From NCBI GenBank assembly GCA_902599575.1, contig CACKFS010000002.1, positions 1 to 64,000 of the forward strand: a DNA stretch of 64,000 nucleotides, in the 5' to 3' direction. This DNA comes from an uncultured Pelagibacteraceae bacterium (GTDB lineage Bacteria; Pseudomonadota; Alphaproteobacteria; Pelagibacterales; Pelagibacteraceae). Position numbers and translations under genes: made by a program. Under the pieces are notes generated by a model. The model did no database searches. It saw only the letters and a program-made list of their open reading frames with translations, and was not told the DNA's origin. Below, piece after piece: positions 39,295 through 49,324 of the stretch; the stretch's first letter is position 1; each line of letters begins with the position of its first letter.

Positions 39295-40071
39295 TTAATT
39301 AAATTTAAAAGAGTCACCAAAGTATGCATTTATTGCATTTTCATTTTTTACTAACTCTGAAGGAGTTCCTTTTGCCACAACCTTTCCATCGGCTAAAACG
39401 ATTGCAGAGTCACAGACTCTAAGTAAATCAGCAGCTTGATGATCTGTAATACAAATACTTATTTTTCTTTCTGATTGTAAATTTATAATTATATCTTGTA
39501 ATGTTTTTATTGATTTTATATCTAGTGCACTAAAAGGTTCATCTAAAAGAAGTAATTCTGGATCGCCTAACAAAGCCATTGCTAGAATTAAACGTTTTTT
39601 TTGTCCTCCAGATAGAAAACGAGCTTTTATATCTCTTATATTTTCCAAATCAAATTTTGAAATTAAATAATTGATTTTTTCCTCTCTAGTTCTAGCTTCT
39701 TTAATTTGTATTTCTGCCACCGCTTTCAGATTTTCTTGTAAAGTTAAATCGAAAAAATAACCACCAATTTGTGGACAAATATTTAATTTAAATCTAGATG
39801 TTCTTACAAATATTGGATATTCATTAACGTTTTCATCTTTAATAATTATTTTACCTTTGTCGGGTTTTATAAGACCGGTGATCAAATTAAATATAGTTGA
39901 CTTTCCTACACCATTTGGTCCCAGCATGCCAAGTATCTCGCCATGATTTATTTCCAAGTTAATATTTTGTAATATAGGTCTATTTGCGAATGCTATGTTT
40001 ATATTTTCTAATTTCAAAAGTGGTTTTTTTTGCTTAAATTTTATTATTCGGAACTTTTTAATTACTGACAT
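39295..40071 (-). CDS. lptB: LPS export ABC transporter ATP-binding protein
   Basis: Walker A GPNGVGKST, LSGGQKKRLILAMALLGDPELLLLDEPF. Confidence 0.92.
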   Translation of the reverse strand: MSVIKKFRIIKFKQKKPLLKLENINIAFANRPILQNINLEINHGEILGMLGPNGVGKSTIFNLITGLIKPDKGKIIIKDENVNEYPIFVRTSRFKLNICPQIGGYFFDLTLQENLKAVAEIQIKEARTREEKINYLISKFDLENIRDIKARFLSGGQKKRLILAMALLGDPELLLLDEPFSALDIKSIKTLQDIIINLQSERKISICITDHQAADLLRVCDSAIVLADGKVVAKGTPSELVKNENAINAYFGDSFKFN

Positions 40072-40654
40072 TTTTTAAATTACTCCTCACCAGAATATTC
40101 TTCTTTTCATCATCCATTTGAATTTTTGTGTTTTTATTCACAAAATCTATAAATATCTTATCAGCACTTAGTTTAGTTAAACTACTGTTATAATTTACTT
40201 TATCATACAAAGTTGCTGTTTGGTCCTTAAAAGATAGGTCCATATACTCAGAATTTATTTTGTGATCACTATAGATCATTTTCACTGAGCCACTAAAAGT
40301 TGTATCATTGTTATTATCGTCATACTCAGCTTTGTTAGAACTGATAAAAACTTTCTCTCCTTTCAACATAAATATAACTGCAGAGACTTTTTCCATTAAT
40401 ATTAGATTTGATTTATTAGGATTAATAACTCCGTATTCAGATTTAATTTCATACCTGTTACCTTTATTATCTTCTGAATAATAGAACATTTCTGTAATTA
40501 AATCCTCAGATCCTTTGTTAATTTCAATATTAGTATTTTCTGACTGATTCAATTTTTTAACATTTATATTTCTAAAATAATCTAGATAAACAATTGTTAT
40601 GATAATCAATATTACAAAAACTATGAAAATTTGAATGTATGTTTTTTTATCCAT
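40058..40654 (-). CDS. lptC: LPS export periplasmic protein LptC
   Basis: N-terminal TM, LptC beta-jellyroll pattern, upstream of lptB. Confidence 0.75.
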   Translation of the reverse strand: MDKKTYIQIFIVFVILIIITIVYLDYFRNINVKKLNQSENTNIEINKGSEDLITEMFYYSEDNKGNRYEIKSEYGVINPNKSNLILMEKVSAVIFMLKGEKVFISSNKAEYDDNNNDTTFSGSVKMIYSDHKINSEYMDLSFKDQTATLYDKVNYNSSLTKLSADKIFIDFVNKNTKIQMDDEKKNILVRSNLKNVSN

Positions 40655-41647
40655 TTATTGAATATTATTTTCCAAAATATTATGGATATGAATTATACCA
40701 ATAGTTTTACTTCTCGAGATATCTTCATGAACACATAAAGATGTTATTCTTTTTGAATTCATTAACGCTAGAGCTTTTACGGCTAGAACTTCTTTATTTA
40801 TAGATATAGGATTTTTTGTCATTACATCTTTAACTACAAGATTATCTAAATTTCCCTTTTTTTCGTTTATTCTTCTAATCTGACCGTCAGTTATGATTCC
40901 ATTTGTTTTTTTGAGATTATTCTGAACAATTAAAACACCAAGTTTTTTTTTCGTAATAATTTTTAATGCTGCGCGCATTTTAATATTTTCATTAATAAAA
41001 GGGATTTTTTTACCTTTTAACATTAAATCTTCAACTGTTTTTAGTTTAGCACCAATACTTCCAGATGGGTGAAATTTTTTGAATTCTTTTTCACCAAAGT
41101 TTTTATACTTCATTGTTGATATAGCTATTGCATCTCCAATAGCAAGTTGCATTATAGTTGATGATGTTGGTACAATATTCCCTGGGCCAGCCTCTTTAAC
41201 TTCAGGCAATAAAATTTTTAAGTCAGAATTTTTATAAAGTAGTGAATTTTTTTTTGATACTATACCTATTAAAATTATATTTTTATTTCTATTAGCGTAC
41301 TGTATTATATTTTTTAATTCTGATGACTCACCGCTGTTACTGATTAGTATAAGAACATCATTAGATGTTATTTGACCTAAATCTCCATGAGAGCATGAGC
41401 TAGCATCTACAAAAAAAGATGGCGTCCCAACAGATGAAAGTGTAGAAGAAATTTTTTTTGCAATTATACCAGACTTTCCAACACCGGATAATATTATTTT
41501 ACCTTTTTTACAACTAATAATAGTTTCTATTACTTTATTAAAGTTTTTATCAACAGACGCTCTTAATTTTTTCAAAGAATTTATTTCAGATAAAATAACA
41601 TCTTGAGCTATTTTCTTAAATTTTTTACCACTCATTAGTGTGCCCAA
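40655..41647 (-). CDS. kdsD: Arabinose-5-phosphate isomerase (KpsF/GutQ, SIS plus CBS)
   Basis: SIS domain GVGKSGIIAKKIS, CBS pair. Confidence 0.92.
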   Translation of the reverse strand: MGTLMSGKKFKKIAQDVILSEINSLKKLRASVDKNFNKVIETIISCKKGKIILSGVGKSGIIAKKISSTLSSVGTPSFFVDASSCSHGDLGQITSNDVLILISNSGESSELKNIIQYANRNKNIILIGIVSKKNSLLYKNSDLKILLPEVKEAGPGNIVPTSSTIMQLAIGDAIAISTMKYKNFGEKEFKKFHPSGSIGAKLKTVEDLMLKGKKIPFINENIKMRAALKIITKKKLGVLIVQNNLKKTNGIITDGQIRRINEKKGNLDNLVVKDVMTKNPISINKEVLAVKALALMNSKRITSLCVHEDISRSKTIGIIHIHNILENNIQ

Positions 41648-42240
41648 ATATCATCCTGAAAACCCTCTAAGTCCAAATTTACTCTAGTGTTTAAATATCG
41701 CAAACAATCTTTATAAAGATTTATACGATTTTCTCTTTTTAACATCTTATTTAATGCATCATTAATCTTATGTAAAAACACAACATCGTGAGCACAATAT
41801 TTTAACTGAGCGGATGAAAGTTCACCTCCAAAATCAGAAGATTGATATTGTTTACTTATATCTATGCCAACGAATTCTTTCACAAGATCTTTAAGACCAT
41901 GTTTGTCAGTATATTTTCTTATTAATTTTGACTGCAACTTTGTATCCTCAACATTATCTATATCTATGTTTAAATATTTTTTAATAAATACTAAATCTGC
42001 CCTAGCATAATGAAATATTTTAATTATTGATTTGTTCGATAAAATTTTTTTCAAATTTGGCGCCTCGTATTTAGTTCTATCAAGTTGAATAATATGTGCA
42101 TCAGAATTACCAGCAGAAATTTGAACAAGACATAGCTTGTCTCTTAAAAAGTTTAAACCCATAAACTCACAATCTATTGCAATCTTATTGCCAAAATCTA
42201 AATCTTTTGGTAAATCGTTTTTGTGAAGCTTAATATCCAT
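41635..42240 (-). CDS. Ribonuclease D-like 3'-5' exonuclease
   Basis: IDCEFMGL...; HYARADLVFI. Confidence 0.87.
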   Translation of the reverse strand: MDIKLHKNDLPKDLDFGNKIAIDCEFMGLNFLRDKLCLVQISAGNSDAHIIQLDRTKYEAPNLKKILSNKSIIKIFHYARADLVFIKKYLNIDIDNVEDTKLQSKLIRKYTDKHGLKDLVKEFVGIDISKQYQSSDFGGELSSAQLKYCAHDVVFLHKINDALNKMLKRENRINLYKDCLRYLNTRVNLDLEGFQDDIWAH

Positions 42241-42265
42241 AAAATTTTTAAATAATAATATATAT

Positions 42266-43228
42266 ATGAAACCAAAAAATTGTCTAATTTTTGGCGCCAG
42301 TGGTCAAATTGGTCGTAACTTGATAAGAGGATTAACGCAAAAAAATTTAAAGGTGACTGCAGTTACAAGAAATCTTCATCAAAAGGGATATATTCTAAAA
42401 ACTCAGGCAAATCCAGGTTATCTTGAAATAGTGGAAACTAATATATTTGATCTTATAAAAATTGAGGAATTAATAAAAAAAGCTGACGTTTGTATAAATC
42501 TAGTTGGAATTTTATTTGAAAAGGGAGCAAGTAATTTTGTCAATATACATGAAAGGTTCCCCAGTATTATTTCAAATCTTTGTGACAAACATAAAATAAG
42601 TAAATTTATCCATCTTTCAGCACTAGGTATTGAGAATGCAAAAGACTCAAAGTATGCAATTAGTAAATTAAAGGGTGAAATCGAAGTTCGTAAAAACTTT
42701 AAAAATTCAATAATTTTAAAGCCATCTATTATTTATTCCGTAGATGACAATTTCACAACTATGCTTATGGGATTACTTAACTTGTCCCCATTTTTCCCTT
42801 TATATTACAAGGGTAAAACTAAATTTATGCCTTTGCATTGCGCTGATATTTGTAATTTGATTTTAGACATAATTGAAAGTGATGTAAGCAATCAAACAAT
42901 AGAATGCATTGGACCTGACGAACTAACATTTAAAGAAATAGTACAAAAGTTACTAAAATTAATTGAAAAAAAAAGATTTTTCATTCCAATTCCTCTATTT
43001 ATTGCAAATGTTATGGCAACCTTTTTTCAAATTTTCCCAAAACCTTTGATAACTAAAGACCAAATAAAACTACTTTACTATGATAATATTCCTTCAGGAC
43101 AGCATAAAACAAACCTAGATATTGGAAAAAAATTTGAACTAAACTTCGAAAACGAAGTGGAAAAATATTGTTATATGTGGAAAGAAACCGGAGAGTATGC
43201 AAAAAAAAATAGAAAATTTAAATTATGA
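42266..43228 (+). CDS. NDUFA9-like NAD(P)-binding complex I assembly protein
   Basis: IFGASGQIGRNLIRGL extended SDR fold. Confidence 0.8.
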   Translation: MKPKNCLIFGASGQIGRNLIRGLTQKNLKVTAVTRNLHQKGYILKTQANPGYLEIVETNIFDLIKIEELIKKADVCINLVGILFEKGASNFVNIHERFPSIISNLCDKHKISKFIHLSALGIENAKDSKYAISKLKGEIEVRKNFKNSIILKPSIIYSVDDNFTTMLMGLLNLSPFFPLYYKGKTKFMPLHCADICNLILDIIESDVSNQTIECIGPDELTFKEIVQKLLKLIEKKRFFIPIPLFIANVMATFFQIFPKPLITKDQIKLLYYDNIPSGQHKTNLDIGKKFELNFENEVEKYCYMWKETGEYAKKNRKFKL

Positions 43229-43467
43229 TAGCCTGGATTATTTACATTATTGTTGGATTGATATTATTTTTCATTTTATATTTAGCTGTCCTAGGAATTA
43301 ATAGGGGAGTAGAAGCAAAAAAAATTAATAATACAGAAAAGCTAAAAAATAAATTTAGATCTTCAAAAAATATTTCTAGTGAATTAAAAAAATTAAAAGG
43401 TCTTTACGAAAATGGAACAATCACTAGAAAAGAATTTACCGCTGCAAAAAAAAAACTACTAAGCTGA
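43225..43467 (+). CDS. Small membrane protein with SHOCT-like C-terminus
   Basis: N-terminal TM; ELKKLKGLYENGTITRKEFTAAKKKLL. Confidence 0.75.
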   Translation: MIAWIIYIIVGLILFFILYLAVLGINRGVEAKKINNTEKLKNKFRSSKNISSELKKLKGLYENGTITRKEFTAAKKKLLS

Positions 43468-43947
43468 CTTAATTTTCTTTTGTATAAATTTTGGAACTTC
43501 ACTATCTTTATCGACAACTTCTTCTTTTTTATTTTTCGGTTGAAACGCGTAAAGTAAATGTAGGCGGCAATATGAAAAATCTTTTAATGACGTTCTGCCG
43601 CAAAAATAAAAACCTTTTTCATTTGGATGACCTATTGGCCACTTACACGAATTTTCATCAAGCTCCTCTAGTTGCTTAGGGTTCTCGGGTTCAAAATCTT
43701 TTTCAATAACTAAAGACTTAAACTTTCCTTTTCTTACCTTTTTAACATTTAAATTTTGTGATTTATCATTTCTTTGGATAAGAGAACCTTTTTTTGCAAT
43801 AATTTTTCCCGATAGGTTTAGTCTATGAGCCTTTCCAATTACAGCATTTCTACTCACTCCACCTAATATCTCAGCTATTTGACTTGCAGTGCTGCCCTTT
43901 CCCCATAACTCTTTTAATTTAGCAACCTTCTCATCTGTCCAACTCAT
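43459..43947 (-). CDS. gcrA: GcrA cell cycle regulator
   Basis: MSWTDEKVAKLKELWGKGSTASQIAEILGGVSRNAVIGKAHRL. Confidence 0.93.
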   Translation of the reverse strand: MSWTDEKVAKLKELWGKGSTASQIAEILGGVSRNAVIGKAHRLNLSGKIIAKKGSLIQRNDKSQNLNVKKVRKGKFKSLVIEKDFEPENPKQLEELDENSCKWPIGHPNEKGFYFCGRTSLKDFSYCRLHLLYAFQPKNKKEEVVDKDSEVPKFIQKKIKSA

Positions 43948-44069
43948 AAACTATATTTTGTTGTTTAGCATTTATAAAATACAATATATAGCATAAATAA
44001 ATTTAATTTTTTAACAAGCATATTATTTTATTTTCTAACAGTTTTTTTAAATTATTAAGAATTATATTT

Positions 44070-44882
44070 ATGGTTGAATTAAATAATAAATACAAAATTG
44101 GAAAAAGAAGATTTGGATTAATAAATTGGATAGGTTTTTACTCTTTATATAAAAAAGAAACTTTACGATTTTTAATTGTATTTGGACAAACAATTTTAGG
44201 ACCTGTCTTAACTGGTATTCTATTTTTAATTGTAATCTCGATTGCATGGGGCGATGATAGGGGAGCGGTTTTAGGCTTACCTTTTGTAGAGTTCTTGGCT
44301 CCTGGACTTATATCCATGCAGGTAATCCAACAAGCATTTTCACATTCTTCATCATCAATATTAATGGGTAAAGTAATGGGAAACATCGTAGATTTAATTG
44401 GAAGCCCATTGTCTGCAGCAGAAGTTACCTTAGCTATTGTTTTGGCTTCAGTAACAAGATCATTTATTATTTGCATAGTGTCAATAATTTGCTTTAATTT
44501 ATTAGTAGATGTAAAAGTATTAAATTATAACTACTTTTTTACTTATTTATTTTCCTCCTCATTTTTAATGGGATCATTAGGTTTTATTGCTGGGATGTGG
44601 GCAGAAAAATTTGACAACATGGCAACTGTGACTAATTTTATTATAGTACCATTATCATTTTTATCGGGAACATTTTATTCAATTGATAGGCTGCCTGAGG
44701 TATTAAGAGAATTAAGCATTTATAATCCTTTTTTTCATATGATAGATGGATTGAGATTTTCAATGATTGGTATTAGCGATGGATCTATAATATTTGGATT
44801 GCTATATTTGTTATCTTTTAGTCTAATTTTGTGGAGTATTGCATATTATTTATACAAAAAAGGTTATAAAATAAAGTCGTGA
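44070..44882 (+). CDS. ABC-2 type transporter permease
   Basis: About 6 TM; FLSGTFYSIDRLPEVLR motif. Confidence 0.87.
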   Translation: MVELNNKYKIGKRRFGLINWIGFYSLYKKETLRFLIVFGQTILGPVLTGILFLIVISIAWGDDRGAVLGLPFVEFLAPGLISMQVIQQAFSHSSSSILMGKVMGNIVDLIGSPLSAAEVTLAIVLASVTRSFIICIVSIICFNLLVDVKVLNYNYFFTYLFSSSFLMGSLGFIAGMWAEKFDNMATVTNFIIVPLSFLSGTFYSIDRLPEVLRELSIYNPFFHMIDGLRFSMIGISDGSIIFGLLYLLSFSLILWSIAYYLYKKGYKIKS

Positions 44883-46045
44883 GTTATTTAGCAAAAAATT
44901 ATAATAGAAAAAAAATTTCATTTAAGTTAGGAAAAGGAAGCTACTTATATTCTTCTGATAACAAAAAATATTTAGATTTTGTTCAAGGTATAGCGGTAAA
45001 CTCTTTGGGTCATTCGCATCCAAAACTTATAAAAACTATTAAAGATCAATCAAAAAAACTATGGCACGTTTCTAATGCATTTCAAATTCCAGAAGGTGAA
45101 AAACTTGCAAAAAAGTTGTGTAATAAAACTTTTGCTGATTTTGTAATGTTCCAAAATAGCGGAACTGAGGCAACAGAGGCTGCGGTTAAAGTTGCGAGAA
45201 GATACTTTTATTCAATTGGAAAACCAAATAAAAACAGAATTTTGTGTGTTAAGAATTCATTTCATGGAAGAACGTTGGCTGCAATTTTTGCTAGTGGATC
45301 AAAAAAAATGACAGAAGGATTTGGCCCTAAAATACCAGGATTTGACCATTTTAATTTTGGAAATCACTCCTCATTAAAAAAAAAAATAAATAAAAACACG
45401 GCTGCAATAATGGTTGAAACAATCATGGGGGAAGGTGGGATTAAAGTAATACCTGATTGGTGTTTGAAAGAACTAAGACATTTGTGTAACAAAAAAAAAA
45501 TATTGTTGATTTTAGACGAAGTACAATGTGGCATTGCAAGATCTGGAGATTTTTTTGCGTTTGAGAAATCCAAAGTAAAACCTGACATTGTCCCAATTGC
45601 TAAGGGAATTGGCGGTGGATTTCCTATTGGAGCAGTTTTAATGAATAAAAAAGTTGCCTCTGGAATGGTTGCTGGATCTCATGGATCAACTTTTGGAGGA
45701 AACCCTTTGGCCATGTCTGTTGGTAATACAGTTATGGATATTGTAACTAAAAAAAGTTTTTTAAATAACGTAAAAAGACTATCTAAATATTTTTTAGAAC
45801 GTCTCAACTATATTAAGTCTAGACATCCAAAAACTATTAAAGAAATAAGAGGCAAGGGTTTATTAATTGGTATTCAACTTTATAAAGATCCAACAAAATT
45901 TATTCAAAAGTTAATGGATAACAGATTATTAACAATTCGTGCAGCAGAAAATGTCATTCGAGTTTTACCTCCATTAAATGTTAAAAAAAATGAAATAGAT
46001 GCCGCGTTAAAGATTATTTTAAAAGCATGTAATGATTTAAAATAA
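44879..46045 (+). CDS. argD: Acetylornithine aminotransferase (GTG start)
   Basis: Class III aminotransferase; NSGTEATEAAVKVARRY, FGGNPLA. Confidence 0.94.
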   Translation: MSYLAKNYNRKKISFKLGKGSYLYSSDNKKYLDFVQGIAVNSLGHSHPKLIKTIKDQSKKLWHVSNAFQIPEGEKLAKKLCNKTFADFVMFQNSGTEATEAAVKVARRYFYSIGKPNKNRILCVKNSFHGRTLAAIFASGSKKMTEGFGPKIPGFDHFNFGNHSSLKKKINKNTAAIMVETIMGEGGIKVIPDWCLKELRHLCNKKKILLILDEVQCGIARSGDFFAFEKSKVKPDIVPIAKGIGGGFPIGAVLMNKKVASGMVAGSHGSTFGGNPLAMSVGNTVMDIVTKKSFLNNVKRLSKYFLERLNYIKSRHPKTIKEIRGKGLLIGIQLYKDPTKFIQKLMDNRLLTIRAAENVIRVLPPLNVKKNEIDAALKIILKACNDLK

Positions 46046-46046
46046 T

Positions 46047-46976
46047 ATGAAACATTTTATTAATTTAAAAGATATTAAAACCAAAGATTTAAGAAATATT
46101 ATCTTAGATGCTAAAAAAAGAAAAAATTACAGAAGAAAATTAAATACTTTAGAGGTTGACAAAGGATCACCTCTTAAAGGCAAACTATTAATACAGATGT
46201 TCGAAAAATCAAGCTTAAGAACTCGATTAAGTTTTTATTTAGCAATCAAACAATTGGGTGGGGGCACAATCACTTTAAGATCAAACGAACTTCATCTTGG
46301 TCAAGGAAGTGAAAGTATAGCAGATACCGCTAAAATTTTGTCGACCTACGGTGATGGATTTATGCTTAGAACCGATGATGATAACAAATTAGAAAAATTC
46401 AAAAAATATCTATCAATCCCAGTAATTAATGGTTTAAGCCCATCTTCTCATCCAACGCAAGTACTGTCGGATATTTTTACAGTTGAAGAAATTAAAAAAA
46501 AATCTATTTCAAATTTAAATATCTGCTGGATTGGAGATTCAAATAATGTTTTAAATAGTTTAATTGCAGCATCTGTAAAACTTTCTTTTAATTTACGTAT
46601 AGGTTGTCCCAAAAAGTTTCAACCAAACTTAGAAGTTATAAATTGGGTAAAAAAAAATAAGAGAAAAATTAATATTTATAATGATCCTGTTAAAGCAGCC
46701 TACAATGCTGATGTAATATTTTCTGATAAGGTTATATCTCTTAATGATAAAGTTAATAAAAAAAAAAAATTAATTGAATTTAAAAAATTTAAAATTAATA
46801 AAAAATTATTTAGTCACGCAAAAAAAGATTGTATTTTTTTACATTGTTTACCTCGAGGTAATGAAGTTACGGATGAAATTTTTTTAGGAAAGAGATCATG
46901 TGTTTGGTTACAAGCTTTGAACAGAGTTCACGTTCAAAAAAGCATATTATTATATTGCTTTGGAAAATTAGGGTAG
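46047..46976 (+). CDS. argF: Ornithine carbamoyltransferase
   Basis: EKSSLRTRLSF, SSHPTQVLSD, FLHCLPR. Confidence 0.94.
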   Translation: MKHFINLKDIKTKDLRNIILDAKKRKNYRRKLNTLEVDKGSPLKGKLLIQMFEKSSLRTRLSFYLAIKQLGGGTITLRSNELHLGQGSESIADTAKILSTYGDGFMLRTDDDNKLEKFKKYLSIPVINGLSPSSHPTQVLSDIFTVEEIKKKSISNLNICWIGDSNNVLNSLIAASVKLSFNLRIGCPKKFQPNLEVINWVKKNKRKINIYNDPVKAAYNADVIFSDKVISLNDKVNKKKKLIEFKKFKINKKLFSHAKKDCIFLHCLPRGNEVTDEIFLGKRSCVWLQALNRVHVQKSILLYCFGKLG

Positions 46977-47513
46977 AGGAAGTGGGTTATCTGAATATTT
47001 ATTTAGATATAAAATAACTGAGGCTCTATCTTTTTCTTTCCTTAATCCTGCGTAAGCCATTTTTGTGCCCTTGATCCATTTTTGGGGCTTTATTAAAAAA
47101 CCATTAAGCTCTTCAAAAGACCAATTTTTTTCGTATTCGACTAATGCTTTTGAATATTTATAATCTTCCACAGCCGCAATTTTTCTACCTACCACATTAT
47201 ATAATGCTGGTCCGATTTTATTACCTCCTCCTGCTTCGATCGAATGACAAGCTGAACATTTTTTAAAAACCTTTTCGCCATGTGCAATATCACCTAATGC
47301 CATAAGAGCCGAGATATCAACTTTATCATCAGCTTTCATGGTGTTCTCCTCACTTATTTGCTTAGCATCATCATCAGGAAGCTCTACTTTATAAGCAGAA
47401 CTATCTAATTTATCTACTTTAAATATGATATTTGAAATTTTACTAATACCTATTATTAATAATGCTACGAGTAGTATTGAAGCTATGATTTTGTTTATCT
47501 CAAACGAGTCCAT
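46968..47513 (-). CDS. Membrane-anchored cytochrome c (c552/CycM-like)
   Basis: N-terminal TM; CSACHSIEAGGGNKIGPALYNVVGR. Confidence 0.92.
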   Translation of the reverse strand: MDSFEINKIIASILLVALLIIGISKISNIIFKVDKLDSSAYKVELPDDDAKQISEENTMKADDKVDISALMALGDIAHGEKVFKKCSACHSIEAGGGNKIGPALYNVVGRKIAAVEDYKYSKALVEYEKNWSFEELNGFLIKPQKWIKGTKMAYAGLRKEKDRASVILYLNKYSDNPLPLP

Positions 47514-47562
47514 TATTCTGTGTATAAATTACGTATAACATGTTAATTGAAAAAAATGCTAA

Positions 47563-47592
47563 CTAAAAAAAAGTTTGCGTCTCATAGACGCA
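47563..47592 (-). terminator. Minus-strand terminator-like hairpin in a divergent intergenic region
   Basis: Minus strand TGCGTCT-ATG-AGACGCA (47576-47592) followed by AAC and a T8 tract. Confidence 0.5.
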
Positions 47593-47607
47593 CAGATTTT
47601 ACAATTT

Positions 47608-48354
47608 ATGTCTAAAACTATCATTATAATACCATCAAGATTGAGTGCAACTCGCCTTCCTAATAAACCTTTGCTAAAAATAGGCAATTTATCAATAATT
47701 CAGCATGTTTATAAAAGAGCAATAGAGTCTAGGGTTGGCAAGGTTTATGTAGCAACAGGAGACAGGGAAATTGCTAATGAGATTTCAAAAATTAAAGGTA
47801 AATTTATTTTAACAAAAAAAAACCACAAAACTGGAACAGATAGAATATTTGAAGCATATAAAAAAATCAGTAAAAAATTGAATTGTGAATATATTATTAA
47901 CCTTCAAGGAGACGAACCTTTTATTGATCCTAAAGATATTGCTAATTTAAATAATAATATAATTTCAAAAAATTTAGATATTGGCACACTTGGAAATAAA
48001 ATTACTAAGGCTGATTTTATAGATAAAGGTATTGTTAAAGTAATTACTAATAACAATATAGAAAAAAAAAAAATATCTAGAGCTCAAAAATTTTTAAGAA
48101 AATGCAAACATCCAAAAAAAAATGCTTATGGTCATATTGGAATATATCAATTTAGGACATCCATTTTAAAAAAATTTGTAAATTTAAGACAATCCAAAAA
48201 TGAAATTAAGCATAGACTTGAACAATTAAGAGCTATTGAAAATGGTATTAATATTGATGTTGTATATAGTAAAAATAAGTCTTTTGGCATTGATACAGTT
48301 GAGGATTATGTGGAAATAAAAAAAATTATGGAATATAAAATCAAGAAATTATGA
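47608..48354 (+). CDS. kdsB: 3-deoxy-manno-octulosonate cytidylyltransferase
   Basis: IIIPSRLSATRLPNKPL, NLQGDEPF. Confidence 0.95.
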   Translation: MSKTIIIIPSRLSATRLPNKPLLKIGNLSIIQHVYKRAIESRVGKVYVATGDREIANEISKIKGKFILTKKNHKTGTDRIFEAYKKISKKLNCEYIINLQGDEPFIDPKDIANLNNNIISKNLDIGTLGNKITKADFIDKGIVKVITNNNIEKKKISRAQKFLRKCKHPKKNAYGHIGIYQFRTSILKKFVNLRQSKNEIKHRLEQLRAIENGINIDVVYSKNKSFGIDTVEDYVEIKKIMEYKIKKL

Positions 48355-49184
48355 AAATTGTTTATCAAGGATCTCCCGGCGCTTATTCCCATTTAGCTGC
48401 AAAGAAAATTTATCCAGAATATGATTTCATACCTTATAATACTTTTGAAGATTGTTTTAAGCATTGTAATGAAAATGAAGAACATAAAACAATAATACCA
48501 GTAGAAAATTCTATAGCCGGAAGGGTTGCTGATATTCAGTACTTGATTAATAAGTATAAACTACAAATTTACGCTGAACATTTTCAGGAAATAAAACACA
48601 ATTTAATGATTTTAAAAGATAATGAACTTAAAAATGTTAAGTCAGTAAGATCACATTCTCAAGCAATTTCTCAATGTCAAAAATTAATCAATTCTAACAA
48701 ATTTGAACCCATAATTGCTGCAGATACTGCTGGTAGTGCAAAGTATATAAGCGAAAAAAAATTAAAAAATGAGGCTGCTATTGCTTCTGAGCTTGCTGCT
48801 AAAATTTATGACTTGAAAATCGTGAAAAAAAATATTGAGGATAATCGAAGTAATGTGACCAGATTTTTAATAATGGGCAAGAAAAAATCTCATCCAGAAT
48901 TTGAAAATAAAAACTATATTACAAGTTGTATATTCAAGGTTAAAAATAAACCGGCGGCTCTTTATAAATGTCTTGGAGGTTTTGCCACAAATAATGTAAA
49001 TTTAAGTAAGTTGGAGAGTTTTTCAGACCAAAATAGTTTTGAGCAGTATCTATTTATTTGTGATATGTACGGTCATATAGAGGATCCAAAAATACAAAAG
49101 TCTTTAGAAGAACTAGGTTTTCATACTGTTAATTTAGATATACTCGGAGTTTATGAAGCAAGCGAGTATAGAAATATAAAATAA
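48351..49184 (+). CDS. pheA: Prephenate dehydratase
   Basis: YQGSPGAYSHLAA, VTRFL; ACT domain with LESF. Confidence 0.93.
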   Translation: MKIVYQGSPGAYSHLAAKKIYPEYDFIPYNTFEDCFKHCNENEEHKTIIPVENSIAGRVADIQYLINKYKLQIYAEHFQEIKHNLMILKDNELKNVKSVRSHSQAISQCQKLINSNKFEPIIAADTAGSAKYISEKKLKNEAAIASELAAKIYDLKIVKKNIEDNRSNVTRFLIMGKKKSHPEFENKNYITSCIFKVKNKPAALYKCLGGFATNNVNLSKLESFSDQNSFEQYLFICDMYGHIEDPKIQKSLEELGFHTVNLDILGVYEASEYRNIK

Positions 49185-49233
49185 TTAAAAACTTTTGTTG
49201 TAGACTAGAAAATATAACTGTTATAATAAACTT

Positions 49234-49319
49234 GGGGCCATCCAGGTGGTATTACCATAAACTCCCCCAGGCTTGAAAAAGAGCAAGGGTAATGAGTATT
49301 TTCCAGGTTGGCTGGTCCC
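49234..49319 (+). ncRNA. ffs: Small bacterial SRP RNA (4.5S)
   Basis: GGGGCCATCCAGG...CCCCCAGGCTTGAAAAAGAGCAAGGGTA...CCAGGTTGGCTGGTCCC: helix 8 with GNRA (GAAA) loop, closing 5'/3' stem, upstream of dnaX. Confidence 0.88.
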
Positions 49320-49324
49320 TAAAA

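Noticed and set aside
43459-43947. gcrA as part of an unusual cell-cycle system
   Set aside because: Ordinary alphaproteobacterial regulator; ccrM and ctrA would lie outside the window, so nothing can be concluded.
44070-44882. Orphan ABC-2 permease without an adjacent ATPase
   Set aside because: ATPase subunits are often encoded elsewhere; no other anomaly.
49292-49324. ORF-track N-terminal extension of dnaX (MSIFQVGWSLK)
   Set aside because: It is encoded by the 3' strand of the SRP RNA; homologous DnaX N-terminus begins at MSINKKVLAIKYRPQ.
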